NCBI GenBank assembly: GCA_963556255.1
Contig: OY744607.1
Span: 55,077,264-55,141,263, forward strand
Direction of reading: 5' to 3'
Length of the DNA stretch: 64,000 bases
Source: Allolobophora icterica
Lineage: Eukaryota > Annelida > Clitellata > Crassiclitellata > Lumbricidae
Shown here: piece after piece, positions 35,751-53,110 of the stretch
Numbering within the stretch: position 1 is the stretch's first letter
Layout: every line of letters starts with the position of its first letter
Notes under the pieces: model-generated
The model's database searches: none
Told to the model about the DNA's origin: nothing
What the model saw: only the letters and a program-made list of their open reading frames with translations
Made by a program: the position numbers and the translations under genes

Positions 35751-35927
35751 GTTATATACGTATGTAGGCTATGTACTTTACTTCTGTATTTTTGCATGCA
35801 TGTATATATGCATGCATGTTTGTCCGTGTATGCATGCATGCATGCATGTATGTTAGTCTGTGCATGTATGCATATAGGCATGTTTGTACTATGCATGCAT
35901 GTGTTTATGTACACATGAATTTATGTG

Positions 35928-36211
35928 TTCGATAGCGTAGTGGTTATCGTACTGGACTGTCAAACCAGAGGTTGGGGGTACAAATTCCCGCTATGGCCGA
36001 AATTTGGTTCGAGGTTTCTGTCCCACGTGCGCTCCCTAGCCAGCTCAGCTATAATGAGTATACTGACCGTACACTGTCGGTGGGAAGACAAGACAGCGAT
36101 GGAGAGGACTGGCAACCCGCACTCATATGCCGAGGATAAGAAAATAAAGTCGCTAACACTTCATACTCGTGGCTGCCTCTAAGACTAGGTTAAAGTACTG
36201 CTCTTCTTCTA
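35928..36211 (+). mobile_element. SINE-1, full-length copy
   Basis: Head TCGATAGCGTAGTGGTTATC, ACTGGACTGTCAAACC (anticodon-loop position reads CTGTCAA, as in tRNA-Asp), body GACCGTACACTGTCGGTGGG, end GTACTGCTCTTCTTCT. The paralogue is at 52380-52665. Confidence 0.85.
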
Positions 36212-36500
36212 ATTGTGTATGCGTGTTTGTACGTATTTTCCTGCACGTATATACAGCGGTTTAAATGACGCATAAATGATGGAGGAATGTGTTTATGTCA
36301 GTCAAACTCTCTGTACCTTGGTCGCTGGCCTTGGTTCAAAGACCAGATTTATCCTTTCCGCCGCCTCCCCGATAGTAACCTTTGACCCATGTTCTCTCAC
36401 CCGAATCCGTCTTATTTATGGTGCTCGTGTTTGATTGCACTCGTTTTAAATCACGATTTTAACCTTTACTTCACGAGCATCAACAAAAGCGGCGCAAACG

Positions 36501-36570
36501 TGACGTCAAAGTGATTGACAGTTTCGTGGAGAGTGCGCGGTCAGCCGTCAAAGTTCGGATGGGTATAAAT
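36501..36570 (+). promoter_or_regulatory. CRE and TATA box of MMP copy 1
   Basis: A perfect palindromic CRE, TGACGTCA, at 36501-36508 and TATAAAT at 36564-36570, 86 bases before the ATG at 36656. The same pair at the same spacing lies before copy 2. Regulation through CREB/ATF-type factors is an inference. Confidence 0.72.
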
Positions 36571-36655
36571 TTATGGCGTTTCTTACTCAACGTTACACAG
36601 CCATCTTCAGTTTCTTTCGTCAGCTGTTGATCGCCTCACTGAGCATCCATCCTCC

Positions 36656-42240
<5,585 letters not shown>

Positions 42241-42264
42241 CTTCATGAACGAACAATGATCAGC

Positions 42265-42675
42265 AACAGATTAACCAACCAGCCAACCAGTCAACCATCC
42301 AAATAACCAATCAGCCAATCAACCTGCCAATCAACCAGCCAACCAACCAACCAAATAACCAATCAGCCAACCAGCCAACCAATCAACCAGCCAACCAACC
42401 AAATAACGAATCAGCCAACCAATCAACCAGCCAACCAACCAACCAAATAACCAATCAGCCAACCAGCCAACCAATCAACCAGCCAACCAACCAACCAAAT
42501 AACCAATCAGCCAGCCAACCAACCCGCCAATCAACCTGCCAATCAACCGGCCAACCAACCAACCAAATAACCAATCAGCCAACCAGCCAACCAATCAACC
42601 TGCCAATCAACCAGCCAACCAACCAACCAACCAAATAACCAATCAGCCAACCAGCCAACCAGCCAACCAATCAGC
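42265..42675. repeat. 52-bp CCAACCAATCAACCAG minisatellite in the MMP 3'UTR
   Basis: Higher units of about 52 bp (CCAACCAACCAAATAACCAA TCAGCCAACCAGCC and so on) begin 25 bases after the stop codon and repeat seven to eight times. They would be transcribed as part of the mRNA. Confidence 0.88.
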
Positions 42676-42954
42676 TTCATAGCAATTTCTTTGAAATGGC
42701 TGCATCGTTGCGATCGCATATCTCATTAGTAATTAAAATCTGTCTCAAATGAAAAAGATCAGTTAAAAAACTTTTATTGTGATAGGCCATATTCGTTGAC
42801 GCTATGATTTTTTTCTTTATGTATTCGACATCAAACTTTAAAACGTTTCTACTAATTCGTATTATAGAAAGTTTGTAGGCCTAGCAATTTTTCGTGGTAT
42901 CTGTTTCATGTAACTAACAATTTTCTTAGTAATTACCAGATACAATATGTACGT

Positions 42955-42960
42955 AATAAA
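42955..42960 (+). terminator. Poly(A) signal of MMP copy 1
   Basis: AATAAA about 715 bases after the stop. TTGTGTTCATTGTCG downstream is a plausible GU-rich element. Confidence 0.55.
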
Positions 42961-43072
42961 TGGCCTTATGTGCTATAAAAACCTGATCTTGTGTTCATTG
43001 TCGTACTAAGTACAGGCTAACTAGTGAATATCAATATCAGATGATTTAGGAATATAGCAGAAAGGCCTGGTG

Positions 43073-44314
43073 CAGGGGTTCTCAAACGGTGGTACGCGTA
43101 CCCCTAGGGGTACGCCAGGTGTCGCTAAGGGGTACGCGAAAAAAATTGAAAAAAAATAAATTTTCTATAAGTTTATTCCCATGTTTGTTTGGTTAGCTAT
43201 TGACTACTGAAGTCACTATTCTACATCCACTATACGCTTCTTATTCTTTAAATTTTCTAATACTTTATGCCCATCTTTCCTTGATTAAGTACTGAGCTAT
43301 TCTACGTCCACCATGCGCTTCCTTTTCTTAAAAGTTAAAATTTTCTATGAGTTAATGCCCATCTTTCTTTGATTAAGCTATTCCATGTCTATGATATATT
43401 TTTAATGTTGAAAAGTCACAGCCGCATCATTTATTTTTTCACAAAAATAATTATTATACAAGTAGGGCCTAACTATAATACTGCATAGTAGCATTATTAT
43501 TTTAAAACCAACAATGGATAAATGGTTGAAAAAACAACCGCTTAATAGAAAACCAGAACCTGTCAACGCAACCGTTAGCACTGAATCTACCGAGACTGAC
43601 ACTCCAGACGCCAGAGTAGAACCTAACGAGGACGACGGCACTGGTACGCAGCGTAAGATTAGACGGTATGACGAGAGCTATTTATCCTTTGGATTTACGT
43701 TGAATGGTGATGAAAATGAACCGAAACCTCAATGTGTCATCCGCAGTGAGAAACTGTCAAATAATTCAATGAAACCTTCTCTACTTCAGCGACATTTCAA
43801 TACAAAACATTCACTTCTTCAAGGTAAACCACTTGAAGTTTTTAAACGAAGAAAAATGGAAATGCTACAAAGTAAGAACAGGTTTGAAGTCATTTACTGC
43901 AGCTAGCTCACAATCATTAGAAGCATCCTATTTGGTCAGCTTGCGAATAGCTCAAACAGAGAACCGCACACGATTGGGGAGAGTCAAATATTACCTGCTG
44001 CCAATGATATTGTGACTTGTCTGCTGGGACAAAATGCAGCCAAAAAACTGGACATTGTTCCTTTGTCGAATAGCACTGTTTACGACGCATTCAAGTTTAG
44101 CTTCTGAAGTAAAGAAGATCCACATTCATAGGATCTAGCAAAGCAAATTTTTTCCGATTCAGTTAGATGAGAGTACAGATGCTACAAACTTTGCTCAATT
44201 GATGTTAGATATGAACATGAACAGGCCGTCGAAGAAGAATTTTTTGTTGGGGGTACGCCAAAACTCGATTTTTTTACTTGGGGGTACAATAAAAACAAAG
44301 ATTGAGAACCCCTG
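43073..44314 (+). mobile_element. hAT (Charlie/ZBED-like) element, decayed
   Basis: Ends CAGGGGTTCTCAAAC and GATTGAGAACCCCTG. The target duplication GCCTGGTG at 43065-43072 and 44315-44322 is perfect. It contains the broken transposase ORF at 43514. Subterminal GGGGTACGC words are present at both ends. Confidence 0.94.
43514..43906 (+). pseudogene. Truncated hAT transposase, BED-finger N-terminus
   Basis: 130 codons from MDKWLKKQPLNRK. The segment IRRYDESYLSFGFT, then PQCVIRSEKLSNNSMKPSLL and HFNTKHS is the N-terminal zinc-finger region of ZBED5/SCAND3-like hAT transposases. The second Cys of the expected C-x2-C is replaced (CVIR), and the frame stops at 43906. Remnants of the following region can be traced in other frames to about 44220. 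Not functional. Confidence 0.85.
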
Positions 44315-44329
44315 GCCTGGTGTGCATAT

Positions 44330-44330
44330 T

Positions 44331-44395
<65 letters not shown>

Positions 44396-44420
44396 ATAAT
44401 AATAATAATAATACTACTAT

Positions 44421-44485
<65 letters not shown>

Positions 44486-44490
44486 TTACC
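44330..44490. repeat. (TAC)n/(AAT)n microsatellite
   Basis: TAC repeats broken by an AATAAT block at 44394-44411. Confidence 0.95.
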
Positions 44491-44739
44491 ACCACTATTA
44501 TTATTGTTATTATTATGATAATAATTAGATTAATACTAATAATAATTATTATTAATACTTTGAACTTATAAAACTTAGATAATATAGCGTACCGGTAATG
44601 CTTGACTTACGTCATATGTCAAATCTTTACTACTGGCTGATGGGTTTGTTTCCCAGAAGTTCCATCGTCGCACGTATCTCTTTATTCACGATGCCTTAAT
44701 CATCAGAGAAAAGACTAATATATGTCAAGAAATGTCAAT

Positions 44740-44930
44740 CACTGTAATGTAACTTAAGGTAAGGTAATATAAGATCAAGTTAGTTAAATTTAAGGTTAAA
44801 TAAGATAACTTAAGGTGAATGAACTTACGTACATCATGTACGGTACATGCTTACCTTTTTCTAAACTCCCAAATTGCGTTCACATTTACTGTAAGGTTAG
44901 GTAAGGTAATGTTTTCTTCTCCCTTCTACC
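44740..44930. other. AAGGTAAGGTAA-rich intergenic stretch
   Basis: Short drifting repeats. No gene seen between 44600 and 45010. Confidence 0.5.
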
Positions 44931-45017
44931 AACAGCCGTAGAAAACGTAACTTAGAATAGCTATGAGGTGTGTCATACCCCACCTCACCTCCAAAGGGTT
45001 AATATTGCCATGTATCA

Positions 45018-45410
45018 AATTATATGCTGGAAGTCCTGCATTGGCTCCCTGTAGGACGGCGCATTGAGTACAGGATCGCCTCCTTGGGTTGGCGAAGCCA
45101 ACTGGGTCTCACACCAATATTATACCTGATAGACCTCTTCCTGCCTGTGTCGGCTTCTCGGACTGCTCGAGTCCTCCGCTCGGCAGGGAGTGGGGTGCTC
45201 TCCATCCCGTTTGCCCGTACTGCTATGATGCAGATGGTCGGCCCGACCATATGGAATGGCCTTCCTCCTGAGCTGCGCCTGCATCCTAGGTCTTCCTCTG
45301 GTACCTTCTATGACCGCCTGAAAACTGTTCTTTCTCGTCGTGCTGGAGTCGGGAGCGCCTCTGAGTAGATCCCTTGAAGTGGCGCTATATAAATCTATGA
45401 ATGAATGAAT
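45018..45410 (+). mobile_element. LINE-B ORF2 C-terminus and tail
   Basis: LEVLHWLPVGRRIEYRIA, GPTIWNGLPPELRLHPRS and the end GVGSASE plus stop at 45368 are the classic C-terminal end of a LINE reverse transcriptase. The tail GAGTAGATCCCTTGAAGTGG CGCTATATAAATC and GAAT repeats follow. The 5' part is absent. Confidence 0.88.
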
Positions 45411-45473
45411 TATATGAGACAATCGAAAAATGGACCCCATTGATTTCATGGGGTAATCTGAAATCGTAGAGAG

Positions 45474-45530
45474 TATTCTGAAATCGATTTCAAGTTACCC
45501 CCGGGATTAACTTGAAATCGATTTCAGATT
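45474..45530. repeat. Palindrome with GAAATCGATTTC arms
   Basis: TCTGAAATCGATTTCAAGTT A at 45477-45497 is mirrored exactly at 45508-45528 across a 10-base loop. The flanks 45420-45600 hold looser copies (GGTAATCTGAAATC). Confidence 0.85.
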
Positions 45531-45789
45531 ATCCAACGTTTCTGAACGTAATTTCAAGTTACCGAGAGGTAATGTAAAATGGGGGTAATCTGAAATTCCT
45601 ACACCGGTATGTTAAAAATGCATTTGGCGGCTGGGGCTTTGTCCCAGACCCCAGCTGGGGCTCAAATCGCCCCAAATCCCCTCTGTTGCAAAAGGGCGCC
45701 GCTGTAACGGCGGGGGAGGGTGAGGGGAGGGGAAGTGAAGGTACGCTTTAACCCCCATGAACTGAAACCAAACTCCGCCCTTGCCTCTC

Positions 45790-46036
45790 TGCCACGCACG
45801 GCAACTTGGTTGTTCCACCGGTCCAGCCTTCCACGGTCCAGCACAGCAGTTTTGCTTTGAACGACATATCATCCTGGAACAAGCTGCCTAGCAACCTGAG
45901 ACATGAACTCCTCAGCCTCTCTTTGCTCCTTTTCCGTAAACGCTTGAAGACCATAATTGACCATAATTGAACAGAATCATATTATGATTCTGTTCAGTCA
46001 TAGTGTCATTGTGTTAGGTCGAGAGCGTCTCTGATG

Positions 46037-46132
<96 letters not shown>

Positions 46133-46155
46133 CTCTCTCTCTCTCTCTTTCGCTC

Positions 46156-46232
<77 letters not shown>

Positions 46233-46360
46233 GTCTCTCTCTCTCTGTCTCTCTCTCTGTCTCTCTCTCTCTGTCTCTCTCTCTTTCTTTCTCTCTCTCT
46301 CTCTTTCTTTCTTTCTCTCTCTCTGAAGTGGCGCAATATAAATTTCACTTTCAACATTAA
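45790..46360 (+). mobile_element. LINE-B end whose tail holds a (TC)n expansion
   Basis: SSWNKLPSNLRHELLSLSLL then FRKRLKTII and a stop near 45960. The tail GTCGAGAGCGTCTCTGATGA starts at 46018. Its short CTCTCT, as seen at 5525, is expanded here to about 290 bp of TC with TCTG islands (46039-46325), after which GAAGTGGCGCAATATAAATT resumes. Confidence 0.85.
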
Positions 46361-46600
46361 GTAAGTAAGTAAGTAAGTAAGTATGTTCTTTAATATACCG
46401 CCTGCAAACGCACTGCGGCTAACAAACAGGTTAATCACAAAAGAGGCACACGAAAACAAACAGCAAATTTAAATAAGAGAGAAATAATTAAATACAATGG
46501 AAATGAAATAAATACATCAGAATAGTAATAAAATAAAAAAAAGCCGTGAAGATGAAAAAAGAAGACAGAAAGTCACTAATACGGACAGGAAGAAATTAAA
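46361..46600 (-). mobile_element. LINE-F 3' end with (TAAG)n tail
   Basis: TAAGTAAGTAAG then TTCTTTAATATACCGCCTGC AAACGCACTGC; the longer relative is at 59466-60285. Confidence 0.6.
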
Positions 46601-46603
46601 ATT

Positions 46604-46728
46604 ATCATCGAATAGCTAATCAAAGAAAGATGGGCAAAAACTCATAGAAAATTTAATTTTTTTTTATTTTCTCGCCTAACACTTAGCGACACCTGGCGTA
46701 TACCGCTGTGTGAAAACCGTTGCTTTAA
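46604..46728 (-). mobile_element. Fragment of the 43073-type hAT end
   Basis: AAAGATGGGCAAAAACTCAT, GCGACACCTGGCGTATACC and GTGTGAAAACCGTTG are the reverse complement of the left end at 43073-43350. Confidence 0.72.
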
Positions 46729-46729
46729 G

Positions 46730-47000
46730 CTATCAAGAACTGTATGAACTTGAGGCATTAAACCCCGTTTAGATCTGTGAATGATTGAAGTGACCGATAT
46801 TGCACTGCGCAGTGTTGATATTATACAAGTCTATCAAATAACTGATATTTAACTTTTCTCCGAAAACTTGAACAAACATCTGGAACATCGTAAAATGTTT
46901 TCATCATGAGAAAATAAATAATTAATGTGCAATTACTAGTAGTTCACTCAGAAATACAGTTCACCAAGTTTACCATACTGACATGTTGTCACCTTTTGAT
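46730..47000. other. Unassigned intergenic stretch
   Basis: AT-rich. No gene or element recognised. Confidence 0.5.
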
Positions 47001-47010
47001 GACTTTTAAT

Positions 47011-47417
47011 TAGGGCTGTACCGAATATTCGCTTCGTATTCGCTTCGGAGCCGAATAGTGGGCCAAACAACTATTCGGTATTCGGCCGAATAGTAGCGGT
47101 CGGACCGAATACGAATAGTGGTCACGTGACATCTGTGTCTGCATATATGCGGCTGCTATAGCGAGTGGAGTGAGCGTTAAGTAAGTGACAATTTCTAAGT
47201 TTAGTTAAATTAGTTCCATTTCCAGTTTACACAGACTGGCAGAAGGATTCAAAAATTACATCTGGTTAACTGTTCACTTTAGTTTATGTATTAAATTTAC
47301 TTTACTGAAACTTTTCCTTACATTTGAAATTTTGAATGTTGTCGGTAGACTATTTTGTACACTATTCGTATTCGTATTCGGCCGAATAGTGATAATCAAC
47401 TATCCGGTACAGCCATA
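47011..47417. mobile_element. hAT-type MITE (407 bp)
   Basis: Ends TAGGGCTGTACCG and CGGTACAGCCATA, with CCGAATA / TATTCGG words throughout. The target duplication CTTTTAAT at 47003-47010 and 47418-47425 is perfect. It is the short relative of the outer element at 14474-18368. Confidence 0.92.
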
Positions 47418-47694
47418 CTTTTAATATCAACAAAGTCTACAAAACTGCTCTATGCACTTTGCTCACGTAGGCCTACATGTATAACCGAAAACCGCTGGTT
47501 TTCACAGAGTAGTTAGACGTCTCACAGAGTAGTTAGACGTCTGGAACCCTGACGAATTAGTTGGTCTTCGACCTTGAGGAAATGTCCTCTGGTGTCGGGG
47601 CTGTACCCCAGACCCCTTCTGGGGTAGCTTAACGGCGCTTTCTCAGGCCCCTGGCTGAGAGGTCGAGGAAGAGCATTCGGTTGACAAAGGGCCA

Positions 47695-47935
47695 TTTGTG
47701 GGGCGTGGTGGCTCAGTGGTAAGTTCGGCGCCTTGTGACTGGAGAGTTGCAGGTTCGAATCCCACTCTAGCCGCTGCGTACGGACCTTGGGCAAGTCCTT
47801 CACTCGCGATTGCTCGTGGCGCTTCGGCTTGTAAACTCCGACACAGTATCAATGCTGTAGACGGGAGTACCTCTGAGTAGTAGTAGACTTGGGGATGCGT
47901 TATAGAAATATCCGAAATAAATATTTAAAAAAATT
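47695..47935 (+). mobile_element. tRNA-derived SINE
   Basis: A box region GTGGCTCAGTGGTAAGTTCG, B box GGTTCGAATCCC, body TTGGGCAAGTCCTTCACTC, tail GATGCGTTATAGAAATATCC and AAATAAATATTT. The tail resembles the fragment at 12399-12451. Confidence 0.75.
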
Positions 47936-47944
47936 GCAGCCTGG

Positions 47945-48365
47945 CCCGTCGATCGCTTTATGTGAAACGAACCCTGGTAGGGCACAGTTGGCGAGAACCG
48001 TGCATTTATGACGTGGTGAGAGCCACAACCCTATCCAGGATAAACTATGACTCACCTGCATGGTGGGGATTCACAACCCAAGGGGATCGTGATAGACCGG
48101 GAAGGGTTTTACGGCGTCTCATCAGAGGACGCTACCTCCCAGAAGACACGCCCTCCATTGAACAGCACTGCCTCTTGGCCGACTTTCGCCTCTTCGCCGC
48201 AGTACGGAATATTCAAGGACATGTCCTGCAAGACCTGCTGCCACCTATCAAACGCACAGGCCACTTACTGTGTCCACGAGCTAACGACATGGAAATCCCG
48301 ACCGCTGATAGCTTTACTAGAAAAACGTTCATCATCAGGATGCTTTATGAAGCGGCTTAGTATGC
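47945..48365 (+). mobile_element. LINE-D ORF2 C-terminus
   Basis: RATTLSRINYDSPAWWGF, RVLRRLIRGRYLPED and RKTFIIRMLYEAA plus a stop at 48360. This is the C-terminal region of a Jockey/CR1-type LINE reverse transcriptase. 5'-truncated. Confidence 0.8.
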
Positions 48366-48539
48366 GCAGTGGGTAAACAGATAATGTAAATGGGGCATAT
48401 TTGAAACAAATATTAGCAGTTGATATTAACCTTTTATTAGATGTATATAATCTGCATACACACGTTTAAGCTGCTGTACACCAAAATGCGATTTGCAATT
48501 GGTTCCAGTAAGGAATACTCTATAGAGCGCCGGAGAATA

Positions 48540-49285
48540 AGTTGATAGTGTAGTGGTTAGCGTGCTGGACCAGTGGCGGCGATCTTGTCTGAGAGGTGGG
48601 GGGGGGACAAAGTCGGCCATGGTCTGGTCGATTACCTTTTTTAGGAATTCATGTCCCCCCCAAAAAAACTTTTCAGGAATTCATCCACAAAAACCAAAAA
48701 CTTTAAGACTTTTCTAAGAATTCATCTCCCAAAGACGTTGATGACCTTTTATTAGTCGTTCATTTTTTTTACTACTTACTTTTCAATTATTCGTCTCACA
48801 GATAAATTGTTTACCTTTTTCGAGATTCATCCCCCATTTTTACCTCGTCTGGTCAAAAAGGCAGTGAAAACCCTCGCGCGCATTTACATTTCTTGCCCTT
48901 TTTTCGTGTTTCTTCAAAGTTTGGGGGACAAATGTATGGCGTGTCCACCCACTCTTAAAGGTGGGGGGTCATGTCCCCCTCGACCCCCCCCCCCCTAGAT
49001 CGCCGCCCATGTGCTGGACTGTCAAACGAGAAGTCAGAGGTTCGAATCCTTGCTAGGGATTTGGTTCGAGATTTCTGCTCCACCTGCACCCTCTAACCAA
49101 CTTAGCTATAATGGGTAAATTGACCGTACACTGTCGGTGGGAAGACGCGGAGAGGGAGAGGACTGGTCACCCACGGTCACATGCTGAGGCCAAGAAAATG
49201 AAGTCGCTAAGACTATATACCCGTGGCTGCCTTAAGCCTGGCATGCTTAAGGGACTGTTCTTCTCTTCTCCTTTTCTTCTGTACG
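48540..49285 (+). mobile_element. SINE-1 copy split by a hAT
   Basis: Head TTGATAGTGTAGTGGTTAGC up to 48570. The copy resumes at 49012 (TGCTGGACTGTCAAACGAG) and runs to GGGACTGTTCTTCTCTTCTC. Confidence 0.85.
48571..49011. mobile_element. hAT-type element (441 bp)
   Basis: Ends CAGTGGCGGCGATCT and AGATCGCCGCCCATG. The target duplication TGCTGGAC at 48563-48570 and 49012-49019 is perfect and lies in the tRNA-like head of the SINE. Confidence 0.9.
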
Positions 49286-49733
49286 CGCGGTCCAAAATAC
49301 TAAGCTCACCGCAATTATCGAAGAGAGGCAAAGAAGGTTTTTGTCATTTTCAGGTCTTGACAGAGTTATAAGAATTATATTTGTAAACTAAAGTGTAAGG
49401 TTCTGTGGATTGTGATTTATTTTATTTTTGCATGCTTCTAATAGGCCTACTGGTACGTCCCACATTGTGTAACTGTTTTGTATAATGACTTACTTGCACT
49501 CTAATCGCTTTTCTTGTATTAAATGTAGCCCAAACACTTAAGCCGTGCACGTACGTCAGAGAGACCTCTGACGTAGGTCTACGTGGCTTTTACGTGGCGC
49601 TGGGAAATTCGGAGATTTAGGCCTACATTTACATCATATTTTTTTACAAGAAATCGTCAAGACCTGAAAATGACAAAATAGTCTCTGCTTCTCTTCAGTA
49701 ATTGCGACAAACTCAGTATATTGGCCCGCGCGT
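49285..49733. mobile_element. MITE with about 80-bp inverted ends
   Basis: GCGCGGTCCAAAATACTAAG to TTTTCAGGTCTTGAC at the left is mirrored at 49650-49733. TA flanks both ends. A truncated relative is at 24344-24815. Confidence 0.72.
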
Positions 49734-49738
49734 AAGGA

Positions 49739-50030
49739 TGAAGAAGAGGAGAAGAGTAGTCCCTTAAGCTTGCCCTGAAGAAGCCATGGATATGTGTTAG
49801 CGATTTAATTTTCGTGTCTCAACATATGAGGGCGGGTGGCCAGTCAACTCCCTCGCCGTCTCATCTTCCCACAGAGAGTGTACGGTCAGTGTACTCATAA
49901 TAGCTAAGTTTGGTAGGGGAGCAGATGGCTTAGTAATCTGGAACCAAATTTCTGCCCTAGTGGGATTTGAACCCCCGAACTTCCGATAGGTAGTCCAGCA
50001 CGCTAACCACTTCACTATCGAATCTTCAAC
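49739..50030 (-). mobile_element. SINE-1 copy
   Basis: Paralogue of 31965-32275. The tRNA-like head lies at about 49970-50030. Confidence 0.78.
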
Positions 50031-50114
50031 AAACCCTTGACGTACTATAGATGCATTGAGCAGCCACCGCGCCCCTCGATAGTGACCTCCATGTCAGCAT
50101 TTCCTTGGGCATTA

Positions 50115-50175
50115 GAGGGAACCTATGTGGGTTCTATAAAGATCCCAAATGAGATCCTTATAGAACCCACATAGG
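50115..50175. repeat. Inverted repeat ACCTATGTGGG
   Basis: ACCTATGTGGGTTCTATAA faces TTATAGAACCCACATAGGT across about 18 bases. The same CCCACATAGG word is in the loop of the hairpin at 5370. Confidence 0.78.
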
Positions 50176-50189
50176 TCATTCGTATAACT

Positions 50190-50560
50190 AGCCACAAGTT
50201 CTCCAACCGAAACATATTCTACCTCTGCACCTCTGCCTCTGAATTCCGCAAATTCCAGTTCCCAACAATACCACCGCTCAACCACAATTCTGTTCTTCAA
50301 GCTCAAGCTTTCTACTCCAGTTTAAAGTCCCACCTCTTCAAGAGTTCCTACCCTAATCCATCCGATTCTACGCCTTCCAAGCTTTCTCGTCCTCAACGAG
50401 ATCCGCCGTAACAGCTGCTCTGCCTCTCTCTGGTCTCTCTGGCAACCGGACTCGGAATTTCAATGACCATCGATCTCTGGACAAAAGGCGCTCGTCAGTA
50501 AGCTGGTGCCCTTCGTTTAGCTTTCGAGTAGCGCATTAGAAATTTTGAGATTACGATTAC
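50190..50560 (+). mobile_element. LINE-A ORF2 end and tail
   Basis: Paralogue of 32760-33145, slightly shorter. A reversed LINE-A tail follows at 50945-51075. Confidence 0.75.
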
Positions 50561-51356
50561 GCACAAATGATTTCATCAGACATTTAAGTAGCGCCCACAT
50601 GTATAAACCATCATCAACGCTGTGGATGGGTCATTCAGACGGTCATCAACCTGTGCATGAGTCGACCGCCCATTCGGTTAAACCCGTATTAACCTGTAGG
50701 GCAGGCAAACAAGCAAATAACCTAACAGAAAACAAGGTCAGAGAATCCAAGTTGAATATTTAGTCTTTCCCACATTGACTAAGTCACGATATTTCCAAGT
50801 ATGTTTGTTTGTTCCTTGGCCTCCGTTCACCAGACTTGTTTTTATTACCTTGGCCCTTTATCTGTTTGCTCGGCTGTCCCTTTATCTGAATACCTCAATT
50901 GTATGTTCACCCACGTCTGTTCTTATGGGAAATTTTATTATTGTAATCGTAATAGTAATCTCCAAACTTCTATAGAGCCACTCGAAGGCCAAGCCCATGA
51001 TACCAGCTTATTCACGAGCGCTGTTTCAAGTCAGAAGGGTTTACAGAGGGTAGGAGGTCCGAGTCCGGTCTCCAGAGGCTCCTACCAGCTTGTCAACAGA
51101 AATTTAACTGGCCCCATATAAGTGAGTGTAAGTACATTCTTTATTAACCACATGCTAATCGCACTTTCAGCGCTTATATATGAAATTCCAGTGCTTCAAT
51201 GCATTCACTTTTTGTAACACCTTTTCCGTCGAAAAAACCATATGCGAAGACAAGCTATTCTAGAAGACTTATTACCTCGGGGAATAGTAATAATAATAAT
51301 AACAATGAATACCTTAATATCTAAGTCCCCGAAGGATCATATGTACCTTGAGGCAA

Positions 51357-51554
<198 letters not shown>

Positions 51555-51839
51555 GTGCGGCTGATGTGGCCAAAGGACCCTCTTTCTTCATAAGAGAATT
51601 CCATTTGCACTTGGTGGGTGGATTGATGGTGGTAATGATTTCAAAAACCTGCGTTTAAAACCTTAAACAAGAGTCCGCTTTGACAAAATATAATAAAAGA
51701 GCTCAGAACTTATTCTAACTTTCCTTCTCTATACTTCCCTGTCCTTTCCTCGCATATCCTTCTTCCCCTTACTTTCCTTTCCATCCCTCCATGTGCGCAA
51801 CTTTGTTTTGTATTTATACTTTAATCATGTGAAATTAAA

Positions 51840-51935
51840 TCTCTGCAATAAATCAGCATTCGTCCATAAGCTGTTGCTCTGCGCGTGGCTTTCCAGCGGC
51901 GCTTTAGAATTTTGGAGATCACGATTACGATTGTA
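51840..51935 (+). mobile_element. LINE-A tail
   Basis: Paralogue of 35080-35168 (AGCATTCGTCCATAAGCTG to GGAGATCACGATTACGATTG). Confidence 0.68.
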
Positions 51936-52379
51936 ACGGTTGTGTCCTGTCGCCCCCCCCCCCCACTCTTTTTAAATGGTGTTGACAGTCACCGCCACTT
52001 TTTGGCCTTGTGCTGAAGTATTTTTGCCGCGTGACAGAGTTGTTTTGGCTTGACGCAAGTTCAAGCACCGACAATGAACGGCGGTGTAAGCCTACTAGTT
52101 CATATATACTTAGGGATCAATGTCTGCCATGTTATTTACGCGTTGGTGCATTGAATTCCACAAACTTAAAAAATGGCCTACTTAGTCATGCGTGAAGACC
52201 TTTTTTGTGAGACACTCAGAATGCCCCATATTGCATATCCTTACGCAAGCATGTAAGTATATATGCATATGTATGTACGTGTGTATTTGTGTATGCCCAT
52301 ATGTATTTATGTATATATACTCTTATACTCGTGTATATACGTATGTTTATAGCATGCATGTAGGTATGCATGAATTTAT

Positions 52380-52665
52380 GTGCTCGAAAGCGTAGAGGTT
52401 AGCATGCTGGACTGTCAAACGAGAGGTTGGGAGTTCAAATTGCCGTCAGTGCAGAAATTTGCTGTCGAGATTTCTGTCCCACCTGCGCTCCCTAGCCAGC
52501 TCACCAATAATGAGTACACTGACCGTACACTGTCGGTGGGAAGATGAGAAGGCGAGAGAGAGAACTGGCCACCCGCTGTCATATGCCGAGACTAAGAAAA
52601 TGAAGTCGCTAACACTTCATACTCATGGCTGCCGCAAGGATTGCCTAAGGGACTGCTCTTCTTCT
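52380..52665 (+). mobile_element. SINE-1, full-length copy
   Basis: Paralogue of 35928-36211, with the tRNA-like head at 52383-52450. Confidence 0.82.
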
Positions 52666-52955
52666 TATGTATGCATGTTTGTACGTATTTGCCCACGCAT
52701 ACATACAGCGTCTTAAAGTGAGGCATTGATGATGGAGGAATGTGTTTGCGTCAGTAAAACTCTCTGTACCTTGGCGGCTAACCTTGGTTCGAAGACCAGA
52801 TTTATCCTTTCCGCCGCCTCCCCGAGAGTAACCTTTGACCCATGTTCTCTCACCCGAATCCTCCTTGTTTATGTTGCTCGTGTTCTCTGATTACGCATGT
52901 TTACATCACGATTTTAACCTTTACTTCGCGGCCATCAACAAAAGCGGCGCAAACG

Positions 52956-53025
52956 TGACGTCAAAGTGATTGACAGTTTCGTGGAGAGTGAGCGGTCAGC
53001 CGTCAAAGATCGGATGGGTATAAAT
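52956..53025 (+). promoter_or_regulatory. CRE and TATA box of MMP copy 2
   Basis: TGACGTCA at 52956-52963 and TATAAAT at 53019-53025, 86 bases before the ATG at 53111. The segment from about 52960 to the ATG is almost identical to copy 1. Confidence 0.72.
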
Positions 53026-53110
53026 TAATGGCGTTTCTTACTCAACGTTACACAGCCATCTTCAGTTTCTTTCGTCAGCTGTTGATCGCCTCACTGAGCA
53101 TCCATCCTCC

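Noticed and set aside
35493..35918. Tyr/Ile/Cys/Met repeat proteins on both strands
   Set aside because: Frames through TATG and TA microsatellites.
45024..45368. Independent host gene of 114 codons
   Set aside because: The motif WNGLPPELR and the shared tail show a 5'-truncated LINE end.
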